Notes: generated by a model from the sequence alone, not told the origin. Shown: positions 7,238-17,183, numbered from the stretch's first letter. The stretch is DNA of 33,431 bases from Trametes villosa (GCA_002964805.2 PUDQ02000068.1:1-33431); one strand, 5' to 3'. Numbers and translations: made by a program.

Positions 7238-8980
7238 TTAGTTGTCGAAGTTTGGCCCCGGGAAAGGGTACGGCGGTGGCGCGCCATACGCGTGCTGCCC
7301 GCCGTGCATCTGCTGGTTTCCGTAAGTAAGTGCCGCGCCGTGTTGCTGCTGCTGGCCCTGGATCGGCGGGGCTCCATACGTCTGCATGTGCGGCTGGACC
7401 ATGGGCGCGTTCGGCGCCGGCGGGGGGTGCTGCTGCTGCGCCTGCGCCTGCGCGAAGACCTGGGACCTGTTGTGGCGACGTCCGCCTCCCCGCTGCAGGT
7501 TTCCGCGTTGCCCTCCCCCGCGCGCGCCACGGCCTCCTCTGCCCATCGATCCGTTGTAGGCGTTCGCGCTCTGGTCGTCGTACTCATCCTGGTACTGGTT
7601 GCCTAGGCTTCCGGGCGCGCCTTGCGCGTACGCCTGCCTGTGCTGGCCGGCTTGCTGCAGGCTGACGCCGGCGTGCTGCGGGTACATCTGGGCGGCGTTG
7701 CCCGGGTTTGGGTACAGGTGTTGCTGCTGCAGGGCGGGGTACATCCTCGCGGCGTCGTGCGCTCGGTTCTGCTGGGTAGGGTGCGCCAGCCCAGGGTGAG
7801 GCGCCGCAAGCTGTGGTTGCGGTGCCGCGGCCGCAGCCATCATGACCTGGCCGAGGTGTGCCTGCGTCGTGGGCTGTGGGTCAAGGAGGAGGTCGCCGTG
7901 CCAGCCTGGGATGCTCTCGAAGGGGCAGTGAAGGATGTCGTGGTCGCCGCCGTGGCAGCCCACGCAGCCGTCCGGGACGAAAGGATTTCCGGGGGAGTCG
8001 AGGGGGTGGGCGATCGGCGTGTGTGCTAGCAACAGCCTCCATGCTTCCCAGGCATCCGGGATGGTCGTCGGTGGCGCGAAGTAGAGAGCCGCAGACACGA
8101 TGGGAGGGGTGTCTCTAAGAGTCGGGGTTTCATGGACGACGACGCGGAGGTTCTCGACGATCTTCTCCGCGGCGATCCTTGCCTGCGGACCGTTCGGCTT
8201 GTTCGGGTCGTTCTCGACGAGCTTAACGATCGGGTCGAAGTTCTCGGGCTTGTTCTTGAAGTGCTCGACAGCCCACTCCTTGATGCGGGCCTCGTCCGCG
8301 TGCTGGAACCCGACGTACGAGTACACGTAGTCGCCGACCTCGTCGATCTCCGACACGAGGTGCAGGGTGATCCGTTCGAACGCCCAGACTCCACGGGTCT
8401 CGTGGATGGCGTGGATGCCCAGGGGTTTGAGTCCATGGACGAGCCATAGCTTGGGGACTTTGGCGAAATGCCCACGTCGCGGGGATATCGGGGGTGCGAT
8501 GATGTAGAATGACGAGTCGCCGACGATGATCGTGAGGGTGTTCCTCAGGAGGTCCTGGACGACGACGCCCTTCGCGCCGACGAGCTCGGTTTGTCCGTGT
8601 ATGAGGATCGCGACGCGCGTGTCCTTGTCGAGCTTCTTCCAGGCCGTGATCGTCTCCGGCGGGATGTGGCACGTGAGGTCGTACGGGGACTTGGTGTACC
8701 GCCAAGGCCATCCTGCGGCGGGAGGCTTCATTGCTCTTAGCCCTGTCGCCGCAAAGATTCGGTCGATCGTGGGCCACACCGTTTGGCTCTGGATAGTCCT
8801 CTTCTCAGCGGGGAAGAAGGGGTGTTCGACGCCCATGCTTCGAAGGAGCTGTGGACTCAGGCTCGAGTTCGGCCAGTCGCTCGCCATGTTGTCGAGTAGC
8901 AGCGCTCCCCGGTCAAGAGGCGCGTCGACGTCCATGTCGTCACACTCGCCTCGGTGGCCGCGATTCTCGACACCCAGCAT
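7238..8980 (-). CDS. Gag-like protein with CCHC zinc knuckle and RGG box
   Basis: A 580-residue intact frame starting at ATG 8980. A CCHC zinc knuckle (C-x2-C-x4-H-x4-C) lies at residues about 339-352 and is followed by CPFESIPGW. The preceding block contains IPDAWEAWR. This arrangement resembles an abundant Agaricomycete family of gag-like proteins that I associate with ORF1 of non-LTR retroelements (recollection of the family, not a search). The tail (from about residue 380) is Gln, Ala and Gly-rich, with an Arg-Gly block at about 476-508 that suggests RNA binding. No endonuclease or RT frame follows it before the neighbouring LTR, 99 bases downstream, so it is either an orphan ORF1 or a domesticated gene. 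An upstream acceptor (CGCAG before 8995) would splice in phase 0 to the unit at 9776-10844, so the true N-terminus may be much longer. Confidence 0.65.
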   Translation of the reverse strand: MLGVENRGHRGECDDMDVDAPLDRGALLLDNMASDWPNSSLSPQLLRSMGVEHPFFPAEKRTIQSQTVWPTIDRIFAATGLRAMKPPAAGWPWRYTKSPYDLTCHIPPETITAWKKLDKDTRVAILIHGQTELVGAKGVVVQDLLRNTLTIIVGDSSFYIIAPPISPRRGHFAKVPKLWLVHGLKPLGIHAIHETRGVWAFERITLHLVSEIDEVGDYVYSYVGFQHADEARIKEWAVEHFKNKPENFDPIVKLVENDPNKPNGPQARIAAEKIVENLRVVVHETPTLRDTPPIVSAALYFAPPTTIPDAWEAWRLLLAHTPIAHPLDSPGNPFVPDGCVGCHGGDHDILHCPFESIPGWHGDLLLDPQPTTQAHLGQVMMAAAAAPQPQLAAPHPGLAHPTQQNRAHDAARMYPALQQQHLYPNPGNAAQMYPQHAGVSLQQAGQHRQAYAQGAPGSLGNQYQDEYDDQSANAYNGSMGRGGRGARGGGQRGNLQRGGGRRHNRSQVFAQAQAQQQHPPPAPNAPMVQPHMQTYGAPPIQGQQQQHGAALTYGNQQMHGGQHAYGAPPPYPFPGPNFDN

Positions 8981-9296
8981 CCTGGCAGGTGCGGTCTGCG
9001 GGTTCTGTGCCGAGTTCTGTGGTCGGCGATGTGAGTTTTGGAGAGCGCGCTCGCAGGTTGTCGCGGAGGGACGGAGCGCTCAGGAAGGCGGACTTAACCT
9101 TCTGAGGCTGGACATGTGCTGAGACGAGCGGCGGGGCCCGAACAGCGGCGAACACGGGTAAGACAAGGAATAAGGAGGTAAGTACGCAGCAGGGACACGC
9201 ATCCCCCGTACCGACAGAGGTCTGGTAGGGCTACAGCGGTATGCTACGGACCCGGACAACGGGAGCCAAGGGAGAGGTCGGCTCGAAGGCGCAAGA

Positions 9297-9371
9297 CTGT
9301 CCCCAATGACGTAAGTATATTGCCTGGTATGCGTAGTACAGGGAGTGCTCACCTGTCCCCAATGACGTAAG
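9297..9371 (-). repeat. 19-bp direct duplication bounding an intron-like segment
   Basis: On the minus strand CTTACGTCATTGGGGACAG occurs at 9371-9353 and again at 9315-9297. The segment 9352-9297 between the first copy's end and the second copy's end is 56 nt, begins GTGAGC, contains CTTAC about 15 nt before its end and ends ACAG. It therefore has all signals of a fungal intron. Confidence 0.7.
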
Positions 9372-9422
9372 AGGTCAAGATGGGGAGCAGGGGCGATATC
9401 TACCCTACCTATATACTGGAGA

Positions 9423-9562
9423 GAACAATAGCTTCCTATCTAGGGTGAACAATAGTGTGCCTAAACAAAGAACAAAGGAACAATACAACGAAGAACAATA
9501 GCGTGGCTAAATGTAGAACAATAGAGCGGAGAACAATAGCGTGTACGAACGAGGAACAATAG
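9423..9562. repeat. Cluster of seven GAACAATA motifs
   Basis: GAACAATA starts at 9423, 9447, 9478, 9493, 9516, 9531 and 9554; six of the seven continue with G. Steps are 24, 31, 15, 23, 15 and 23 bases. Looser GAACAA copies flank the cluster (about 9469, 9578, 9594). The sequence between the motifs is not repeated. It lies in the unresolved stretch between the two gag-like coding blocks. Confidence 0.85.
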
Positions 9563-9775
9563 GACGACCATAATGGGAACAAGGCCGCTCAGAGAACAAG
9601 GAGCTACATACTGGGAATGGACGCGATCACATGTTCTGTCACCTGACCGTGTTCAGGCGCTTCGTACTTGTACTGTGCTTATGCTCGTGAATATGTAGGT
9701 AAAAAGGTGGGAAAAAGCGGAAAATAATAGGGTGTCTAATCGTCTCCACGACACAGGTGAAGCGGTCTCGCTTAC

Positions 9776-10844
9776 GTCTGGGGCGCGTTGCGCCGACCTT
9801 GCGTCACCCTGGCCCATCGTGTGCACCACTGCGTCTGTGTGGGGCCTCGGGGCGGCTTCCACCCCGGTCCGGTGCGTCTGGTTGTCGAGGTGTGCCAACG
9901 CCGCGGAGGCTCGGCTTGTTGTCGCCTGGGACGGGGCGAGGAGGCCTGCGTCGATGAGGGCGTCGTACTGCAGTATGGCCGCGCGCATGGCAGCAATTTT
10001 GTCCTGGATAGGAGGTTCGCCCTGCGCCGCTTCTGGGTGTGCAGGCGGCGCGCTCGCGGCTGAGGCGTCGGGCAGGGGGACCACCGGGCGGGGCGCGCTC
10101 GCGCTGATGTCATGCATGTGGTGGGAGTGCGGAGCCACGTTCCTCGTCAGAGTAGACGTTGTGGCTGCCGGCGTGGAGGGCCCGTCGCCGGTCGGGTTGT
10201 CCTGCCGGCATGCCAGGGGAAACGGGTTGTATGCAGGTGCGCTTGTCCCGTGCTCGTTCGGCGAGGTTTCGTGCGGCCTGGGTCGCTTCCTCGGGGGGTG
10301 CTCCGTTCCTTCGCCGGCTGCCTGGGGCCCTTGTTGGGATGCCGCATGCGTCGGCGCTGGCTGCCCAGGGAAAGCCGCTGTGGACGCGCCCCTCCTGACG
10401 GGTGTGTGCGGCGCGGTCGGGCTCAGCGCGTACGAGTCGAGCAGGTCGCCTAGTCCGAGTGCTACGGTCTGGGAGCCGTCTTGTTCGTTGTTGCTCTGGT
10501 GGCCGAGCGGGTGGAGGTGACGGCGTCGCTCGCTTGGCGTTGGCGTCCCCTCATTGCCCGAGGCGATCGGTGATGCCGCAGGATGCTCCATCGCGAGTGC
10601 CGGCGATGCGGCTTCGGGGTTCGGACCCTGCGTAGCATGGTTAGGGTGCGTCCATACAGATGCGAGCGGTGTATCATACGAGAAGAAGCGGGTCAATGGC
10701 TTCGGGTCCAGCGTCCGGCTGCGCCACGGCCGCCGCTGCGTCTCCGACGCCGTCTTGGGTGTCGTCAGCCGGCAGCTCGGCAAAGCGCGGTGAGCCAAAG
10801 GTTCCGGGCGGGAAGGGGTACGCCTGGAAGTGTTGGGGTTGCAT
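9776..10844 (-). CDS. Two-exon disordered protein unit, probably the 5' part of the gag-like gene
   Basis: Exon 1 is 10844-10680 (ATG, 55 codons, starting MQPQHFQAYPFPP). A 52-nt intron follows (10679-10628, GTATGA donor, CTAAC branch site, CGCAG acceptor). Exon 2 is 10627-9776 (284 codons) and ends exactly in phase 0 at a GTAAGC donor. The protein is Pro, Ala, Ser and Thr-rich and mostly disordered, with a basic PPRKRPRP stretch that could be a nuclear signal and a short helix-like region (AAMRAAILQYDALIDAG) near the end. No stop codon is used before the donor, so at least one further exon must follow. The in-phase acceptor just upstream of 8980 makes the zinc-knuckle frame the natural continuation, but the connecting 0.8 kb is not resolved. 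Confidence 0.5.
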
Positions 10845-11394
10845 GCAGGCAGTCGAGAGGTGGGAGGGGTAGGCTGCTCAGCTCAGAGGATCGTAGCCTG
10901 CTATTGTACTATCTGGGCCCCTTCCAGCGCTCGCGCGTACTCCCCTCCATTGTGTCCTGGCGTGTTCCCTTCGAGTTCGCGCTGCTTGCGCGCAGAGATT
11001 GGTGTGTGGGCAGCCGTTTTCAGCGCGCAGCCGCCAGTTGTAGTCGGGCGCCTCACGTGTTCGGGGCTCTCTGCATCGGTTCCGGTTCGCGTGCCCACTC
11101 GTGATGGTCACATCATGCTCGTGACACACCCTCTTGGGCGTGCTTGACTGTGATCGTGCCCCCTCCTCTCGCTCTGTCATGCATTGGTGCACTCTTCTCG
11201 CCATCTTTGGCTTATAGAATCACTTCGTAGGCTGGTACACGTCTTTCCGCCAGCGTCCTCATCACGTCAAAGGTCCGTCCATCCAGCTCTCTTCAGTCAT
11301 CTTGTCCTCACGTTATCCGATCCTCTCCCCGTTCCTGCTCGCTCGCTCGCTCGGCTCCTTCTCCCGTGCCTTGTCCAGCCCCTACTCGGTCCGG
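10845..11394. other. No gene seen
   Basis: 550 bases between the start of the two-exon unit and the end of the 184-codon ORF, both on the minus strand. It should hold the promoter of the former. I see no coding frame with recognisable content and no repeat. Confidence 0.5.
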
Positions 11395-11949
11395 CTATCT
11401 GGCGTCATCGCTCTTCGCGGTCTCCAGTGCTTCGCGGCTGACGATCTCGGCGTTGGTGTCCAGTGGCACGTGCCTGGTGTGGGGCAGCATGGGGAGGGCG
11501 AGGACTCGCAGCGCCGCTTTCCACCACGGGAGGTTGACAGTAATGCCCTGGGCGTGCTGCACTGTTAGGTACGCGAAGTTCGTGTGCGATTCGCGGCGGT
11601 GGTTCTCGACAATGAACTCCGTGATTGCGAGTTCCATTCCCCGGACGGCGATGATCCGTCCCTGTATTCCGGTGTCGTCGGATACGTACTGCGTTGGCCC
11701 GCCTGGGCGCCTTTGCCTCGATATCTCCAGTTCCTCCAAGGAGTAGATACGGACGCTCTGCCCGACATGGAGGGGGGTAGTGGGCGGGATTCGGACGTCG
11801 TAACTGATGGTGTCGTAGGTGTTCGGGCTTCGGGGGAGGCTCGAGGGGGCTCTGCCACGCTCTAGGGCGTAGATAGTGGTAGTCAGCGAGGCTGGCTTCA
11901 GGCAGTTCGCGAGTAGGCCGTTCAGCTCATTTGGAGTCGAGGGAGGCAT
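11395..11949 (-). CDS. Hypothetical protein, 184 residues
   Basis: A single open frame from ATG 11949 to TAG. The composition looks like a folded protein rather than chance translation: alternating hydrophobic strands (VGQSVRIYSLEELEIS, GRIIAVRGMELAITEFIVE) and few Cys or Arg runs. I do not recognise the family. A small beta-rich (OB-like) fold is conceivable from the pattern but is not shown by any motif. It sits on the same strand as, and 550 bases upstream of, the gag-like unit, so it may belong to the same element. No introns are needed. Confidence 0.45.
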   Translation of the reverse strand: MPPSTPNELNGLLANCLKPASLTTTIYALERGRAPSSLPRSPNTYDTISYDVRIPPTTPLHVGQSVRIYSLEELEISRQRRPGGPTQYVSDDTGIQGRIIAVRGMELAITEFIVENHRRESHTNFAYLTVQHAQGITVNLPWWKAALRVLALPMLPHTRHVPLDTNAEIVSREALETAKSDDAR

Positions 11950-12152
11950 GGTGCGTGGTGCAGCTTGTCTGCGTTGTACGTACAGCGGGCTTTATGTACA
12001 ATCTTATGTATCGTACGGTATGGATGCAATCTCAGATGGACTTGAAGGTGAGCTGCTTCCCATCTGTGCTTTCTTCCGTTCCTCCCTTCTGCTGTGGCGC
12101 ATGCATGTGTGCGACGCAGTTTGGGCGCATCATTGGTTTGGCTGGGTTTGCG

Positions 12153-12235
12153 CGGACGTATGCACGGACGTATGCACGGACGTATGCACGGACGTATGCA
12201 CGGACGTATGCACAGACGTATGCACGGACGTATGC
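12153..12235. repeat. 12-bp tandem array, seven copies
   Basis: The unit CGGACGTATGCA starts at 12153, 12165, 12177, 12189, 12201, 12213 and 12225. Copy six has one change (CAGACGTATGCA) and the last lacks its final A. The unit is four codons long, so several frames stay open across the array by construction. Confidence 0.95.
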
Positions 12236-12652
12236 TGTCTCAGCGCACGGGCCCTGTTTAGGGCCGGCGTTGCTTTCCTTTCCGCAGTGCTCCGCCACGC
12301 GCGTGGCACTGTGCTTTTCCAGGCTTTTGGGGCTCACCTACCCATCTGCCGGCTCACTCCCCTCCAGGATCACTTCACATCCTTGTTTATCGGCTGTGGT
12401 TCAATATCCACGTTATTTCCAGGGGGAGGGGTGCATATGCCCAGCGCGCTCTGGTTATATGCGATTTTGGACTCTGGGTTTTTATTACCTACGCTTTACG
12501 GATGTGGGTAGCACAGCGAGCTAGCATGTAGTGCATCCACGGTGTTCACTACTTTAGCATCTCGAGGTTGATGTCTCTCTTATTCCTCTTCAAGCGCAGC
12601 TTGCACCTCGGTGGGCGTCTGCGTGCTGGTTTGTCATCCTCCGACGGTCTCG

Positions 12653-12747
12653 GGCATCTACTCATTCGCAGGCATCTGCTCTCACGCAGGCATCCGCTCG
12701 TCTGCGGGCATCCGTTCGATATACGGGCATCCGTTTGGACATACGGG
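12653..12747. repeat. 18-bp degenerate tandem array, five copies
   Basis: GGCATC recurs at 12653, 12671, 12689, 12707 and 12726 (steps 18, 18, 18, 19), each followed by a diverged Y-rich half and CGCA/CGGG-like end. It looks older than the 12-bp array 420 bases to its left. Confidence 0.75.
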
Positions 12748-13576
12748 TGGTCATCAGTACACATCGCATCATTCCAGCCCGGCAAGCCTGCCACAGTCAC
12801 CAGGGACTGGGATCCTAGGGTCTCCGTGGTGGCCCTGAGTCGTCTTGACACGCGTCGGTGCCCCTGGGGTCCCGCAACACTCACTTCTCTCGTCAGACTC
12901 TGTCCGACTAACCTTGGGCCATCTTCAGACATCCATCGTCACCTCTCAGCTTCCGTTCTCACTTCAGGTTGGTTTGGGTTACTTATTCCTTCGAGGTATG
13001 CCTTCCGCACGCTTGGGGGAGCGTGGGAAAAACACAGCAGTTGGTGGTACGAGATCAAGGAGCCCCGCCGGCGCCCATTCGTACGACGACGGTGATCTGC
13101 TAGCTTCATCGAGTATCGCGCGCATACATGCAACGAACAGCACTAGCCATAGATATGTTATAGCACTGGCTACTCAGCAGAGATCCGGAGCAGAACTATC
13201 TCTACATCTAGGGACAGCGCGACGAGTCGGGTACCGCTACACAAGAATCCCTTCGTATACAGCACTAGCACAGGTCCTGCTACTGAACATTATTTTGCCA
13301 CCGTTATCCAACATGTACGTGAGTGATATGTTATCCGGAGGGCCGTAGGGCCCCCAATGAGCGTGAGCGTCGTAAGATCGTGTGGGGTCCTGATGAGAGG
13401 AGCAGCGCCGCACGCGGGTTCCCAACCCCGTCGTCCCATGCGGCAGGCGCTGGGGCAGCGTGATGAGCACCAACAGCGCGTGCAGGCGAGGGTAGAGGCA
13501 GGCACGCGCGGCGCGATCGGAGGACGCGCGGGTATAGGTGGGGTCGTGAGAGAGCTGTTGAAGCGTAAGGGGGCGT

Positions 13577-16500
13577 TTACACGACCTGGGCCTGCACTTG
13601 GGCCTTCTCCTCGTCGTGAGGCGCATCAAGCGCGTCCTCCGCGGGCTCGGAGGTGTTCATGATATCGGGACGGTTCGAGGCGGGGCCCTTGTAGTGCCTG
13701 TGCCCGCCGACCGCGTACCAGACGCTGCATGAAATTCGTGATCAGCCATAGGACGTGCTGGAGCAAGATACGATGCTTACAGAGAGAGCAGGATGACACC
13801 GCCGGTGATGGGCTGTATTCCGAACCTGTCAGACTCGCGTTCTGGTCAAATGATCGGAGGTACCTACCGCAGCGTAGTTCATCGTCTCCGCGGTGACCGG
13901 AAGCACGGTCGGGAGCGCGAAGATGACACAGACGAAGAGGGTCCACAGGATGCAGTTCACGTTCGCGAACCACCCAAGCAGGCCGTCGCCCATGTAGAAC
14001 GGTCCGGGGACGAACTTGACCTCGGGGTGGTTCCGGTACAACCTCCGGCTGCATCACGGCCGTGAGCGTTGAATCGAGCATACGAAGATGCGAGCGCACG
14101 TACCAGAAGATGGGGATGATGTACGAGAGGTCGAGCGCCATGGCAGTCATAGCGAAGATGGCGTTCAGGGCAATGTCGCTCACCAGCTCGAGGAGGCCAG
14201 GGAGGATGCCAATAAGCGTGACGAACCAGATGGCGCGGAGGGGGGTCTGCGTCCACGAGCTAACGTAGCCGAAGTAGCCGCCGTCGGGAAGACCCTTGTC
14301 ACGGCTGAACGCATACACCGTGCGCGAAGCGGCCTGGAGAGCGGTTTGGCAGACGAAGAACGCCGTCATGCAAACGAAGGCCTGGGCACTTCCGTGAGTA
14401 TCACCCACGCCTGGATCGTACGAGAGAACAGACGTACCCAAAGGAAGAGGGCGCCGGTCTTGCCCATGCGCAGAGCCATGATCTAGAATTTACGAGGAAA
14501 ATCAGCTTTATTTTCCTGGATGCGAGGCCGAGCTATCGGCGCGCATGGCGCCGCCAGCAGAGGTGCACGAGTCAGAGCTTGACTCTACCAAGTCAAACGG
14601 AGCTGATGTCCGACCAAAAATCCGACACTGGGTCAACCGCAGACGAGGCAGAGGTCAAGGGATTCGCACGTAGATGCAGTAGACCCTGGGGTCAACGTTC
14701 CCCGACGCACCCCGCAACCTGGTTGAACCCTGTCCCGCCAAGGTCGCACATGTCTCGATGCTCTCATGGGTTGACCCCGACCGCATGTCATCGTTTTGCG
14801 ACCGACGGTCTGGCCAGCTCTAGCACACCTCTCTGTCTCGCAGCACCCGGCGGATCGACATCACGTACCTCGAGGAAAGCGGAGCCGGAGGGACCGGGAA
14901 GGTTCTCCCTGTAACCACGGTCAGTACCGTCATCAACCAAACATGCTACGGGGGCTTACAGAGGGCCCGAGCACAGGACCACCACGATGTTGAGAAGCCA
15001 GCCGATAAGACCGGTGCCGATAACTACAGGCACGGACTTCATGTTAAAGAGAAGAATCGCAGACCGAAAGAAGTAGCACATACCGGCGATGAAGATAGCA
15101 GAAGGAGCAGCGTATGCAGCGCGCTTCACTTCCTCTCTATAGCACAAATTAAGCTAACGTGAAGATGAGCTTTCGATAGAAACTTACGAGATATGCGCCG
15201 TCGCATCGTAGTCCTACGTGACCACCCACCTCGTTAACTACGGTATATGCATATCTCGGTAAAAGTAACTCACGGTCATCTGTGAAAGGGCCGATCAGCG
15301 CCATATGTTATAAACGGGTTTCAACTTAGACGTACCGTCCACTGCACGCTCAGCAGGCCGAAGAGGAATGCGATGCCATCGTTCCAGCCGCCGGTCTGGT
15401 TGACGATACCCTCAGAACCGAAAACGTACGCCGCGCTGTGCATCTCGCTCCTGGGCGTGGTGGCCAAAAGAACGATGATGATAACTGCGAAGCTGTCAGT
15501 GCCCATGCTGTGCACACGCGACTTATAGATGACTTGTGACTTACGGAATGTAGCGCCCAGGTTCACGAAGACGAAGCCAGTGGTAAGACGCGCGAGTTGG
15601 CGGGTCGCAAGGCAGTTCTGCACGTCCTGTCAACAATACGAAGTCGCAAGCCATCTTTCAAGAAGCGTACCAGGATTCCGTGAATGATGAGCAATCCTAC
15701 AAAGAGGCCGACCTTCATGCCAGCAGTGATGTGGAAGTCGTCTCCCTGCACCAACCGTCAGAACCCACTCTGACGCGAGACGGACGGGTACTGACCTTGC
15801 CAACCACTACCGCAGCCCAAATCATGTTCGCCAGACCGAACTCGGTAGAGGACAGCCCGAGGATTTGGCCGAGGATGTTCAACCATCCGACAATCCATCC
15901 GACGATAGGACGCTGCCGCTTCGGAACGAGCTGTGCAGAGGCGGTGTACCTACGATTCTGTTAGACTATGCTCGCGAGAGCACGTAAGGGCACTTACAAG
16001 CCTCCGCAGGTCGGGAAAGCGCTGACAATCTCCGCGATACTGGCACCTGCAAAGCCGTTAGTACGCTTTCGAGGCAGGTGTCCATAGCAATCCAGATATT
16101 GTGAACGAGCTCCCGCTAGCACCACTACGCCTTCACAATGACCACCCACCCTGACCAGATCGGAATGTCAGATGAAAGGCTTCCCCGGATTCCAGATGCG
16201 CCGCCGACATGCGCATCCCTTTCACATAAATCCGTAAGGCTCATACAAGACGGATGCAGGTACCAGCTCGCGGGTGAAGGTTTCCCGCGGGCCCGAAGGG
16301 ACACTTCGACCGGAACGGTTCACGCTGCGTTAACTCCGTACGATGCGCCGCGTTGGCTTGCGATTGCCTTGGAGGCGCAACGCACGATCGAACGGTGCTC
16401 AAGCATGACCTAATGGTGAATTCCACTAACGCGCCGGTGAGCGCGCCGCTGGACCCGCGAGTACGCGCATACGACGGGTACGCGCCTTCATAGCCCAACC

Positions 16501-17183
16501 CGTCCACAGTATACCCTGCTTGAGCAGCTCCCCACTCCCTGCTCCGTACGCAGAGGGTCCTGACCGCTTCAAGAAGACGGTGTGCTATGCCAAGTCATGC
16601 GGTCGAATTTGAGGACCGCTGCCGTACACGGCGCGCCCAAAGCCGTATCCGGCGACGGAACATACGCGCGCTCCGTTCCGACTTCGCTTCCCGACTCCGG
16701 AACTGAGCACACGGATTCGGGGTGCCCCCGTGACGACTGCGATCTCACTCCGAAGAAGAGCGGACAGCCGGTGCGTCATTTTGGACTAGCGACGTCAAGC
16801 GTGGTGCAGGCGGGCGCTGTGAGATACGAGGGGACGAGCGCGATACGCACCGAGGGTGAAGCACATCGTCGCGCCGAGGATCCAGCACCATGTTACGGAG
16901 GCAGGCCCACCGAGCAGCATGGGCGAGTTGAAGGTGGTCGCTACACTCGAGCAAAGGCCCATGATGCTGAACGCGAAGCTGATCTGTACTACTGTCAGTG
17001 CATCATCCTCCAGGGTGATTTCTGTGTGATGCGTACCGTTGCGACATTGGAGAACTCGCGCTTGAACGAGGGGACGTAGCCGATCTCGAGCAGCTTGTTG
17101 TCGTCGCCGGAGTCGTCACTGCTGTCCCCGAGCGAACGGGTGTCGGCCTGAGCATCCTTCTTTTCGGAGAGGGGGGGAGACAT
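13577..17183 (-). CDS. APC-family amino-acid permease, 17 exons
   Basis: A plasma-membrane type transporter, probably for amino acids or GABA. Exons (5' to 3'): 17183-17037, 16983-16851, 16046-15998, 15949-15796, 15745-15671, 15617-15545, 15484-15336, 15279-15274, 15213-15188, 15136-15084, 15023-14960, 14908-14869, 14482-14438, 14381-14104, 14048-13868, 13812-13781, 13724-13577. They total 1653 nt (550 residues), in frame throughout and of normal family length. Motifs of the fungal APC group appear in order: a soluble N-terminus, SFAFSIMGLCSSVATTF, GGPASVTWCWILGATM, VSAFPTCGGLYTASAQ, QWTMTDYDATAHISEE, SRTVYAFSRDKGLPD and IFCRRLYRNHPEV. About 12 membrane helices are expected. Introns are 48-60 nt except intron 2 (804 nt) and intron 12 (386 nt). 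Exon 8 is only 6 nt. The ATG at 17183 was chosen because it opens the frame leading to the typical GYVPSFKREFSNVAT. The exact substrate cannot be read from sequence. Confidence 0.93.
14483..14868 (-). other. Oversized intron 12 of the permease
   Basis: 386 nt between the exon ending LPGPSGSAFLE and the exon starting IMALRMGKTG, against 48-60 nt for 14 sister introns. It contains several GGTCAA/TTGACC cores, with GGGTCAACC at 14630-14638 inverted as GGTTGACCC at 14769-14777. This suggests a small inserted element. Donor GTACGT and acceptor TTCTAG are intact. Confidence 0.7.
16047..16850 (-). other. Oversized intron 2 of the permease
   Basis: 804 nt between the exon ending MCFTL and the exon starting ASIAEIVSAFP. 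Donor GTGCGT and acceptor TTGCAG are good and the frame is kept (split Gly codon). No coding content or clear terminal repeats were seen. An insertion into a normal 50-60 nt intron is the simplest explanation. Confidence 0.65.

Larger units (their letters stand above)
11950..13576. other. Repeat-bearing stretch without a recognisable gene
   Basis: 1.6 kb that contains the 12-bp and 18-bp arrays listed separately. Open frames here come mainly from the repeats and show no known domain. The last part is the 3' flank of the permease gene, which ends at 13577. Confidence 0.5.

Noticed and set aside
12153..12235. CRISPR-like array
   Set aside because: Direct tandem repeats without spacers, in a eukaryotic genome.
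11876..12511. 212-codon plus-strand frame with TDVC repeats
   Set aside because: Its openness comes from the 12-bp array, whose unit is a multiple of three; the flanks look like non-coding translation and have no domain.
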